Translations under genes and position numbers: made by a program
Assembly (NCBI GenBank): GCA_027297085.1
Contig: JAPUIL010000590.1
Coordinates: 1 to 11,436, forward strand
Source: Verrucomicrobiota bacterium
GTDB taxonomy: Bacteria > Verrucomicrobiota > Verrucomicrobiia > Opitutales > UBA2995
DNA: 11,436 nucleotides
Direction: 5' to 3'
Shown here: piece after piece, positions 1-8,000 of the stretch
Numbering within the stretch: position 1 is the stretch's first letter
How the letters are laid out: the number at the start of each line of letters is the position of its first letter
Notes under the pieces: generated by a model
Told to the model about the DNA's origin: nothing
Databases searched by the model: none
What the model saw: the letters and a program-made list of their open reading frames with translations, nothing else

Positions 1-1490
1 ACCGGCATGAGGTAAATTCCGGGATCCAGCGACGCTGCATCCGACAGCAAGCCGCCACCAGCGGCGCGCCGAAAAACGAGGGTCTTGCCATCCGGGCTAA
101 GGGTGAGCTCGCGGTAGTGTGCTGGTGTCTCGTTTACCGTGCGTGGCGAGCCTCCCCGGCTTCGCACTCGCATGATTCTCCCGAGCCTCTGGTCGTTCCA
201 GGCTACGTAATATACCCAGTCGCCATCCTGGCTGACCACCGGGTACAGCTCGAAGATGTCTTCGTCGTCGCGGGTCAGACGTTTCGGCGCATCGTCTCCG
301 GCTTTTATATAGAGGCGCCCGAGAGATTCGAACACCACCGCGTTTTTTCCCGGAACCTTTTGCGCCCAGCGAGGCATACGCGTGCGGAAGTCGTCCGGTG
401 CCACGTCCACCGCAAAACGTGGGGCTTCATACACAGTCCTAGTGTCATCGACTCGAAAAGGAATCTCGCTGACTTCGCCCGAGTCAACCGCCACTCGGTG
501 AATGCCACCTTCCGACCAGAACACGATGTGCTTCGAGTCCGGCGTGAACGCCATGTTCGGATCGACTCCGTGCACGGCCCAGCTTTCCTGCATGTCCTGA
601 TCGAGACGATCCACAAGCATGCGTTCTTCACCGGTTTTGAGGTCTTTCAAGAACAGCCGGCTGTCTGCACGCACGCGCCGCACGAACCCTAGATAGCGGC
701 CGTCAGGTGAGACCGTGGGTCGTACGGCCCCGCCAGGGCCACCGGCAATGTCCTGCACTTCGCCTGTCTCGAGCGTCAGACGCTTGATCCGAAACGTCTC
801 CCGATTGGAGTCCTGCGCGTAAATGAACTGATCACCCGGGGTGACGTTTTGACTGTAATAAATGGCGGTGCCGTCGTGTGCGTAGACAGGCTCCCCAAGC
901 TCTTTTTGAAACTTCAGGTTCGGACGCTCTACCGCAACTACGCCTTTGCCGCCGGCAAGGTGATAGAGCCAGATCTCACCTGCCCCGAGCGAACGTTGGG
1001 TGGTGAAGTGCTTTCGCGCCGCGATATACGACCCGTCTGGCGACCAGCTAGGATTGTTGGTAAGCTGGAATTCTTCGTCCGTTATTTGAAGTGGATTCTC
1101 GCCGTCCAAGTCCATCACCCAGATATTATCCGCGCCGTTCCGGTCCGAGGTGAAAGCGATGCGTGTGCCGTCCGGGCTAAATCTCGGTTGCATGTCCCAG
1201 TGGAATCCAGGAGAAATATTCCGCGCCTCCCCGCCCTCGATCGGCAATAAATAAATGTCCCCAAGAAAATCGAAGGCGATGGTGGACCCGTCCGGGCTCA
1301 CATCGAGGCTCATCCACGTTCCCGTCGTGGTATCGATGTTTATGGTACGCGGCGGCACCGAGAAGTCGGGTTCGCTGACATGCCATTCCGGTTTCTCCTC
1401 ATCCTCCCCGGCAGAGGGGTCAGCCGCAAACAGGAGTGGTGCGGATACAAAGGCTATAGTGGCAATAGCCAATGTGCGAAATATGATCAT
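1..1490 (-). CDS. Periplasmic amidohydrolase-family protein, N-terminal TolB-like propeller half (3' end outside window)
   Basis: The reading frame is open from an ATG at 1490 to the left edge (about 496 codons seen). Residues 1-23 form a signal peptide (MIIFRTLAI..., hydrophobic core, FAA then DPS). What follows is a chain of WD40-like/PD40 blades with SPDG-type turns at about residues 65, 105 and 150 and further ones to the end, including 'SPDGTRIAFTSDRNGADNIW' and 'TWMSLDVSPDG'. These motifs match the roughly 1000-residue exported proteins in which a TolB-like propeller precedes a metal-dependent amidohydrolase domain. That domain is expected beyond the edge, so activity and substrate cannot be judged here. 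An in-frame ATG at 1523 would add 11 residues before the signal peptide; 1490 is preferred because it gives a normal n-region. The gene starts 51 bases after the stop of the upstream cytochrome gene, on the same strand and in the same frame, so co-transcription is likely. Sampled lines look more GC-rich than that neighbour. Family: sure of the propeller, fairly sure of the amidohydrolase class. Confidence 0.85.
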   Translation of the reverse strand, partial: MIIFRTLAIATIAFVSAPLLFAADPSAGEDEEKPEWHVSEPDFSVPPRTINIDTTTGTWMSLDVSPDGSTIAFDFLGDIYLLPIEGGEARNISPGFHWDMQPRFSPDGTRIAFTSDRNGADNIWVMDLDGENPLQITDEEFQLTNNPSWSPDGSYIAARKHFTTQRSLGAGEIWLYHLAGGKGVVAVERPNLKFQKELGEPVYAHDGTAIYYSQNVTPGDQFIYAQDSNRETFRIKRLTLETGEVQDIAGGPGGAVRPTVSPDGRYLGFVRRVRADSRLFLKDLKTGEERMLVDRLDQDMQESWAVHGVDPNMAFTPDSKHIVFWSEGGIHRVAVDSGEVSEIPFRVDDTRTVYEAPRFAVDVAPDDFRTRMPRWAQKVPGKNAVVFESLGRLYIKAGDDAPKRLTRDDEDIFELYPVVSQDGDWVYYVAWNDQRLGRIMRVRSRGGSPRTVNETPAHYRELTLSPDGKTLVFRRAAGGGLLSDAASLDPGIYLMP

Positions 1491-1541
1491 CTCGGTTGAT
1501 GAGAGAGCGGCGTTGGCTATCATAGGATCATTATTAGAAAA

Positions 1542-3818
1542 TTAGTTGGAATTGAAGTCTTCGGCGCGGTACAGTTGTTCACCTCGTGAGCTGCTTTCTT
1601 CACGTTGTTTAGCGACCTGTTCTTCGGTTACTGTGGATGCTCTATTGCCCCAAGCATTGCGAATATAGGTGCTCACGTCAGCAAGGTCCTGGTCGGTAAT
1701 CGCTGGATTTGTCCCGAGACCCGGCATCACCGCAAGGGGTGTATAAGTCTTGCCACTCACCTCCAAGGGTCCTTCCAGGCCATGCAAAAGGACTTGAATC
1801 AGACGATCGCGTTTTTTCGTTACCCAGTCCGAGTCGGCAAGCGGCGGTCCAAGATGAAGTAAACCTTCCCCGTCCGTGCCGTGACAACCCATGCAAACAG
1901 CTTTACTCTCGTAGACAAGTTGTCCTCTTTTGAACGAAGCAAGTGAGTTACCTCTTAAAGAACTTTTCCTCACTCTTTTTTTTGCACGCAACGCTTTTTG
2001 CACCTTTGCGAGTTCTTTTGAAAAACGCCCGGCCGACTTTCCGCTCTGGGTCTTAAGGAACCCTCGAAACGCCCCAAGCTCGGTTCCGAGAGCCGTGACG
2101 ACCGTGTCGCGAATCAACTCAGATTCGATTTGATTTTCGATGATTGTAAGGAGTGCCAGCCACGCGCGCTCGCCGCCCAAGCGAGCCAGGCATCGAGCTT
2201 TGTAGGCATGGCTAGTATCTATCGTTTGAATACATGCATCAACAACCGATTCCTTTGAATCATTCTCGCACGAAGGCGACACTTCGAATGCCGTCATGAG
2301 AACACTCCTATCGCTCGAACGAAGCGCTGCTTCGACGGCCCCAGCATTAACTTTGCCCAAACCCTCCAAGGTCCAGAGTGTGTGTAATTGCCCCAGCGGT
2401 TTTGAATCATCGCCAGCCATTTCGTTCAAAGCCGGCACAAGTGATACATCACCCAGTTCTACAATGAGACGTTGCGCGGTGTCGCGCCAAAAGCCATTCG
2501 CGTGGGCCAGGAATGGGAGTAATTCAGCTGCGGGTTTGCCCTCCAGCTTAGGTACTTTGCTAGCGGGCTTGCTTTTCCAACGAACACGATAGATGCGACC
2601 TGCGTCATTATTATGCTTATCCAGGTCGCGGCTAGCGTATTGCTTGCGCAAGTAGGTTGTAACGTAGGCTTTGTGCTGAATCAAACCGTGGTACATATCC
2701 ACAATTATAAGCGTGCCGTCCGGCGCCGTAAAATTATTCACCGGACGAAAACGCTCGTCCGTCGAAGTCAAAAACTCCTTTTCTCCATAGGGATGAGTGC
2801 CGGTGTGTTCGAAGTTTTCAAAGGTGCCAAGCTGGATGGCCTTTACCAGGTTAGCCGAAGATTCACTTACAAATGCGTAGTTGCGAAACGGCTCAGGGAA
2901 ATTATCACCGCGATAAATCAACGGCCCGCAAGCACTCGTAGCATTCACCAGCTTTCCTGCTTGATTCAGTGTATCCTCCCGGTAGGCACGATTTACGCCG
3001 GGAGTAATACGGGATGGGTAAACCCTATTGCTGGTCACTTGATTGGCGGGCATTGGATCAAGGAAGCCCGGTGTAAAAGCATCTCCAACCAGCAAGGTGC
3101 TATTTGAATTATAAAAAAGCCGCCCTGCATTGTCTTTTGAAATACCGAACTGCCCTCGTGTTGCCGTGTTTTCCTTAATCCACTTGCCTTCGACCCTACG
3201 GTAGCGGCTTGATGATTTTGCGTTGTAAAACCAATTATCGTGGCCGTATAGCATGCCATTGGCCTTGTGCTCCGGGTTACCTCCTTTTGCATAGTCCGGA
3301 TCGATTAATTCGCGATTTTCCACCGGTGTAAGGCCATCGCGCTTGATGTAAAATAGAGCATCTCCGTCATTAAAGATTACCCCACCATGCGAAAAAGAGA
3401 TAAGACGCGGTAGGACGAGGTCGCTGAGAAAATCTGTGCTATTGTCCATCCGGCCGTCACCATCTGTATCTTCCAGTATCCGAATACGGCCATTCGGCGT
3501 ATCCTCACCGTTGCCGTCAAGGTCTGGCATGTAACTGCGCATTTCCGCCACCCACATACGTCCATTCGGATCGAAAGCAATCGCAACAGGATTCTCAACT
3601 AATGGTTCCGTAGCCACCGGCTCAATGACAAAACCTTCTGCGAGATCAAATGCCTGCATAGCCTCAGACAAGGCAAGAAAAGGAGCCGGCGGAATGCGGT
3701 TTGCGGGGATGGGGTCTACCTGCGTAGCGTTTCCTTTATCTTTTTTGTCTCCCAACTGCGCAAGGGTAGCCAGGGGAAGTACCGAGATCGTCAATAAAAT
3801 GCTTAGGTATTTTGTCAT
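1542..3818 (-). CDS. PVC-type secreted haem-binding (CxxCH) protein with dehydrogenase-like propeller and helical-repeat region
   Basis: This 758-residue exported protein starts at the ATG at 3818, where residues 1-20 form a signal peptide (MTKYLSILLTISVLPLATLA). The frame stays open upstream to a GTG at 3941, but the extra 41 residues are Cys/Arg/Lys-rich and would bury the signal. Residues of about 55-400 resemble the Pirellula/Verrucomicrobium membrane-bound dehydrogenase domain (TIGR02604 type, glucose/sorbosone dehydrogenase-like propeller), with FDPNGRMWVAEMR, the Ca-binding-like EDTDGDG (116-122), and APDGTLIIVDMYHGLIQH. A helical HEAT-like stretch follows (about 430-590). The C-terminus is a cytochrome c domain (TIGR02603 type): CMGCH at 642-646 (bases 1881-1895) binds haem covalently and the Met of VMPGLG is the likely sixth ligand. 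It probably oxidises a sugar or other organic substrate in the periplasm and passes electrons to the haem; the substrate is unknown. It leads a probable two-gene operon with the amidohydrolase-family gene. No clear Shine-Dalgarno or promoter is visible. Confidence 0.9.
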   Translation of the reverse strand: MTKYLSILLTISVLPLATLAQLGDKKDKGNATQVDPIPANRIPPAPFLALSEAMQAFDLAEGFVIEPVATEPLVENPVAIAFDPNGRMWVAEMRSYMPDLDGNGEDTPNGRIRILEDTDGDGRMDNSTDFLSDLVLPRLISFSHGGVIFNDGDALFYIKRDGLTPVENRELIDPDYAKGGNPEHKANGMLYGHDNWFYNAKSSSRYRRVEGKWIKENTATRGQFGISKDNAGRLFYNSNSTLLVGDAFTPGFLDPMPANQVTSNRVYPSRITPGVNRAYREDTLNQAGKLVNATSACGPLIYRGDNFPEPFRNYAFVSESSANLVKAIQLGTFENFEHTGTHPYGEKEFLTSTDERFRPVNNFTAPDGTLIIVDMYHGLIQHKAYVTTYLRKQYASRDLDKHNNDAGRIYRVRWKSKPASKVPKLEGKPAAELLPFLAHANGFWRDTAQRLIVELGDVSLVPALNEMAGDDSKPLGQLHTLWTLEGLGKVNAGAVEAALRSSDRSVLMTAFEVSPSCENDSKESVVDACIQTIDTSHAYKARCLARLGGERAWLALLTIIENQIESELIRDTVVTALGTELGAFRGFLKTQSGKSAGRFSKELAKVQKALRAKKRVRKSSLRGNSLASFKRGQLVYESKAVCMGCHGTDGEGLLHLGPPLADSDWVTKKRDRLIQVLLHGLEGPLEVSGKTYTPLAVMPGLGTNPAITDQDLADVSTYIRNAWGNRASTVTEEQVAKQREESSSRGEQLYRAEDFNSN

Positions 3819-4077
3819 ACTTATTCGAAATAACTCGTGCAATGGAACCTTGTCATGATTTGAAAAGAAAGTAAGCTTTAAAAAGCAAGCCGCTTGGCAA
3901 CACCTGTGAGCTGGTCTCTTTGATAATACCAAACGCATCACAGGCCTCCGCTCAATCCTTTACGCACACTTCGGAGTCAGTGGTGAATGGCACTCGGTTA
4001 AGCACTTTCACGATGAGTTTTCAATGCGTTGATGCCCACAGGGTCATTCCTTGGAATCGTGCATGCCAATGCGGGAT

Positions 4078-4179
4078 TCAAGGTTTGACCTTCTCGCGCG
4101 GATGTAGCCTGGCTCTCCAACGCGCATCGCGGTGTAGTTATTCCCAGGATACAGGATCGTCCTTCCGGTATTCAGCCAT
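4078..4179 (-). pseudogene. gpt: Decayed 5' remnant of xanthine phosphoribosyltransferase gene
   Basis: On the minus strand an ATG at 4179 begins MAEYRKDDPVSWE, then a TAA, and the same frame continues LHRDARWRARLHPREKVK before a TGA. Read through the first stop, PVSWE-x-LHRDAR matches the N-terminus remembered for bacterial xanthine (guanine) phosphoribosyltransferases of the alphaproteobacterial kind (VSWEELHRDARALAWRL). Expected later motifs, such as the RGGLVP segment and the PRPP loop with its paired acidic residues, are not found intact; another frame just downstream reads GQTLNPALA, possibly a ruined RGGLVPA. The call therefore rests on about ten matching residues in register across a stop codon. 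It lies 70 bases past the NTF2-like gene on the same strand. The intact enzyme would salvage xanthine/guanine with PRPP in the cytoplasm; this copy cannot make it. Chance similarity remains possible. Confidence 0.45.
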
Positions 4180-4249
4180 AGTGTTTCTTTCTATTTAGAG
4201 GGTTGAAGATCGGGCGATTGAAAAGTGAAGGATAGGAAAACGCTTTTTG

Positions 4250-4699
4250 TCATCCGGCTGGCAGCATATTCCGAATAGCGGCAATTTTCCATCGGTTATC
4301 TTCGTAGATGACGATGAAAGTGCTCCACATCTTCCTGACGCTGCCATCGGTGTTTGTTACTTTATACCGGGCGTCCGCTATAGCGCTGGTTGGATTTAGG
4401 AATCTAATTGTTTCAACCGCAAGGGTTCTGGAGCCCGGTCTGCTGGCTGAACTTCGCATCATACCTTCAAGGGCTGTATCAATCCCCCTTCTCCATGTAC
4501 CGGAAGACACCAGCTGATCAATATCCTTTACCAGGATACTTTTTAACAGTTCTGCATCCTTGGTTTCCCTGGCCTTACTGTATTGGTCTATTAAGGAAAT
4601 GATTTGCTGCTCATCTTCCTTGGCGCCGGAGATGTTTTGGGCATACGTGGGCGCAAAAAACAAAAAAAGGATGAAAGTAGTGAGTAAGAAGTTCTTCAT
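4250..4699 (-). CDS. Secreted SnoaL/DUF4440-type NTF2-like protein (SgcJ/EcaC-like)
   Basis: This is a 149-residue exported protein. Residues 1-20 are a signal peptide (MKNFLLTTFILFLFFAPTYA). The rest has the layout of the NTF2-like SnoaL/DUF4440 superfamily: an opening helix 'DEQQIISLIDQYSKARETKD', a middle segment 'LNPTSAIADARYKVTNTDG', and a closing strand with 'DNRWKIAAIRNMLP', where the conserved Trp-Lys-Ile ends the cone-shaped fold. The length is normal for the family. Such proteins bind small ligands or act as small enzymes; the sequence does not say which. The start at 4699 is chosen over the in-frame ATG at 4729 because the longer form adds ten polar residues before the signal peptide and would begin inside a candidate -10 box. 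The gene follows the RHS gene on the same strand after 361 bases, so it may have its own promoter. Secreted NTF2-fold proteins can also be immunity proteins, but nothing here proves that. Confidence 0.8.
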   Translation of the reverse strand: MKNFLLTTFILFLFFAPTYAQNISGAKEDEQQIISLIDQYSKARETKDAELLKSILVKDIDQLVSSGTWRRGIDTALEGMMRSSASRPGSRTLAVETIRFLNPTSAIADARYKVTNTDGSVRKMWSTFIVIYEDNRWKIAAIRNMLPAG

Positions 4700-4726
4700 G
4701 ATTCTTGATTCTGGTTTGGTTGTTAT

Positions 4727-4757
4727 CATATAACCCTATGGAAAGGAAATAGGTCAA
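4727..4757 (-). promoter_or_regulatory. Weak sigma-70-like promoter for the NTF2-like gene
   Basis: Read on the minus strand, TTGACC (4757-4752) is followed after 19 bases by TATATG (4732-4727), with TATGAT overlapping two bases further on. Transcription would begin near 4718, about 20 bases before the ATG at 4699. The spacing is longer than ideal, so this is a candidate only. Confidence 0.3.
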
Positions 4758-4779
4758 TTTGAAAGGAACCATGGAAAGG

Positions 4780-4813
4780 GGTCCTGGTTATAAAGTAACC
4801 CAAAGCCTGGACC
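4780..4813. other. Nested inverted repeats in the RHS-NTF2 intergenic region
   Basis: GGTTA (4786-4790) and TAACC (4796-4800) form a perfect five-pair stem around TAAAG. They are enclosed by GGTCC (4780-4784) and GGACC (4809-4813); with the neighbouring bases the outer arms pair at 7 of 8 positions. There is no T-run on either side, so it does not look like an intrinsic terminator. It could be an operator or an RNA structure. The rest of 4700-5060 shows no open frame or RNA gene that I can support. Confidence 0.3.
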
Positions 4814-5000
4814 TGGGCATCCGGCCACCACGCCCTGCCACTTAACGCCAACCGCAAAGAATCATCAAAACACTAGGCAGGCTTTAGGTTCCACTATTTC
4901 TTTTTAAGCAAAATACTAGGACCTCTCCCTATCTCTTTTTTTAGGTCAGATAATCGTCACTAATTTCTGAATACAATTTCTAAAATACTAAACATCCCGC

Positions 5001-5023
5001 CGCCGCCTTTAAAGGCTAAGGCG
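5001..5023 (-). terminator. Possible terminator hairpin after the RHS gene
   Basis: On the minus strand, CGCC-TTA-GCCT-TTAA-AGGC-GGCG folds into an eight-pair GC-rich stem with a three-base bulge and a four-base loop, 38 bases past the RHS stop codon. The sequence after it becomes T-rich (TGTTTAGTATTTT) only after several G/C bases, so the U-tract is poor. The position is right for ending the RHS transcript, but the form is imperfect. Confidence 0.35.
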
Positions 5024-5060
5024 AGGCACGGCAAGGGCCGACCCTTTTCAGCCTTCCTAT

Positions 5061-8000
5061 TTAAAAGTCGCTGGAGACCCAAATGGGGTTAGGATCGTCT
5101 GGACCGGGGCGGATAGAGACAGAAGGATCAGCCATTGTACGTGCGCTAGGCCCTTGCGCGCGACGAATCTGTTCGAGAGGTGGCCTCATCTTTTTCGCGG
5201 ATTCACGATTGGTCTGCGTCTTGGCGAGCACCGAGTTTATTTTCGGGCAGGCAATGGCGAGGGAGCGATTTATATTGTCAATAGCACGCGCCATTGCTGC
5301 TGAGTCTAGCTGTATTGCATCGCGCATTCTGTGGTAGTTGATGAAGATTGAGGTTTTACTCACTTGGCCAGTCTCATAGTTACCATAGTACGGGAGGTCC
5401 CATGCGTTTTGGCCAATTTTTACTGACTTTGCACGCAGTATCTGTATGGTTTCCACCTCCAACCTTCTCACCCTCTCTTTTATTCTTTTTGCGGTATTAC
5501 AATCATTAGCGCGTAATGCGTCCGCCTCTCGCAGCAACGATTTGAATCTATTTAGTTTGGCTCGTGCTATGCCCACCAGGTTCTCAATTTTGAATTGCAG
5601 ACGCCTGAATTTCTCGTACTTGTTGATATTCGAGGTTTCCCAGGGAATGGCCCTGTTGCCCGAAGGATCTATAAAAAACTTTGGATTGTTAAACGCATAC
5701 TGATAGGGATTACTACTTAGCGGACCAATGGTGTTAATCGGATCGCGGGAGATAAACCTTCCTGTGTTTGCGTCATAATATCTGGACCGGACGTAGTAGA
5801 AGCCACCCCCCTCATCCATCACGCCATGCTCTCCCTGCCAGGTAAAGAGGTTATCCAGCTCGCCGGCGAAGTCGGTCAGTTGGCCGAACGGTGTATAGGC
5901 ATAACTACCGATCACCGTGCCGCTATTGTCGGTGATAAAGATCGTATTCCCTATCTCATCGAAGTGGTAGAAGCTGCGGGCATTGTCCGCCGCATTGATG
6001 CTGTAGAGCAGCGCCCCACCAGGCGTATGGATGAAATAGCGGAAGTCAGCATCAGCTTCTCGCTCAATAGAAATGGAAACGAAACCGAGCGCATAGTTCC
6101 AGGTGTATTCCCGAGTTTCGGCGGTGCTTGTCCGGGTCAGCCTGAACCCCATGGCATCGTAGGTGTAAGTAGTCACGTCGCCGCTTTCGTCGATTCCGGT
6201 AAGACGCGAAGCCAAATCCCAGTCATAGCTACGCGTATCGTCACTGGTGAGCCGGCCGAGGACATCGTAATCGTAACCGCTGACCTGCGAGGCTTCATCG
6301 TATGTCTGCACACTTTCAGCCAGTCCTGTAGTTGAGGCCGCCAACGGTACATTGCGACTCGCCGACGTGATCTGGCCTTTGCCATCGCGGCTCAATGTGA
6401 TGTCGGATATGGCCCCTTCGGCCATCCCAACGAGACGACTGTTTTTGTTGTAGCTGTAAGTTGTCGTCACACCATTGGGCCGGGTGAGAGTCGTCAGGCG
6501 ACCAGCAGCGTCATAACTGAAATCACTGATACCTTCCACCCAGTCCGCCACCCGGTTCAGCCGCCCGTTGGTATCGTAGCTGTAGGTGATGGCTCTGTCG
6601 GGCGCCAAGGTCATGCTCGTGATACGTCCGGTGGCGTCACGCTCAATTGTGATGCCATTCGATTCGTTGACGCGGTCGTTGTCGTCGTACCCGAGATTGA
6701 TTCCGTTGTCGGTAGCAGTCAATCGGTCGTTGGCATCGTAAAAATAGGTCATAGATGTACCGTCGGAGAAGTTCCTGGACCTCAGCCGCCCTCCAAAATC
6801 AAAACCCACTGATTGCGTACCCATCGTGCCTGGGTAAGTGACCATCGATGGGCGGTTGCGGGCGTCGTAGCTGAAAGTGCGTGTGTTGCCAAGTGGATCG
6901 GTACTGGATTCATGGCGTCCACTGACATCATAGCTACGCTGCCAGACGTTGCCGTTGGGATCGGTCAGGGCGGTGATATTGCCCAGGGTATTGCGGGAAT
7001 AGCTCGTGCCGATGCTGCCTCCCCCCAGTGTGATGCCGGTGACCAGACCACGCGCATCGCGCTTGTACATCGTGGTGTTGTTGAGTGGATCGGTCGTCGA
7101 AACGAGGCGGCCTAGAGCATCGTAGCTAAGGTTGCTGATTTCACCCATCGGGCTGGTGACCTGGGTAATCCGCCCCATCTCATCTGAGGCGAACGATGTG
7201 GTATTTCCTAGCGGATCGGTGGTCGAGGCAATAATGGATTCGTCATCGTATGTAGACAACCAGACTTCACCGAGCGGGTCGGTAGTGGACGATAGACGGC
7301 CTCGGGCGTCGTAGTCGAAGGATGTGGTGTTGCCGTTCTCGTCGGTTTCGGTAGCAATACGCCCCAATGCATCATAAGTACGACTAGAGACCCCTAAGAG
7401 CGGGTCCCTCACACTCACCAGACGATCGTTGTTGTCATAGGTGAAGGCAGTGGCTTTCCCGTTTGGGTCTTCGAGGTAGGTGAGATTACTGTTGGCATCG
7501 TAAACAAACCGAGTCGTGTTACTGTTCTCGTCGGTTTGGATGGTGACGCGATCAGCATTGTCGTAATTGAAACTGCTAAAACTGAAATCGGGATGGGTTA
7601 TCCGATTCAAGCGTTTCATGGAGTCATAGGTGAAACTCGTTTGGTTTCCGGCCGGATCAATGCTCGTCGCCATTGTGCCGTCGGCGTTATACGTGTTTGA
7701 GTTTGCGCCCCCAACTCGGTTTACGCGTGTCAGAAGCTGGCCCTGGCCATTGAATGTGGCCGTCTCGACCTTACCGAGTTGGTCGGTCTGCGCGGTCAGG
7801 TTGCCCGCAGCATCATAAGCATAGCTTTCAGTGGTGCCGTCACCATAGGTGACTTCGGTCAGGTCGTACAGCGTCACGTTGCCGACCACTCTCGATGCGT
7901 AGTCGAAGGCCGTGACGGCGCCGTCCGCTTGGGTCACCGAGGACAGCTTGCCGCTAGGGTCGTGGTAGGTGAACGAGGTCGTCGCTTCGAGCCGGTCGGT

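Noticed and set aside
117..692. A 191-codon plus-strand frame and similar plus-strand frames up to 1545
   Set aside because: They are antisense to a clear propeller protein with repeated SPDG motifs on the minus strand; their own translations show no domain pattern.
3920..4198. A 92-codon plus-strand frame in the gap right of the cytochrome gene
   Set aside because: It has a TTG start and no domain-like pattern, and it lies opposite the better-supported gpt-like remnant on the minus strand.
4225..4260. Imperfect hairpin at the 3' end of the NTF2-like gene (GGAT ... ATCC with an A/T-only inner stem)
   Set aside because: The stem is short, interrupted and mostly A-T, overlaps the stop codon, and has no run of T after it; not enough for a terminator call.
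5033..5046. AAGGG-CCGA-CCCTT hairpin followed by TTTTC on the plus strand as a terminator
   Set aside because: No plus-strand gene precedes it, and the five-pair stem is weak; kept only as part of the intergenic-structure finding.
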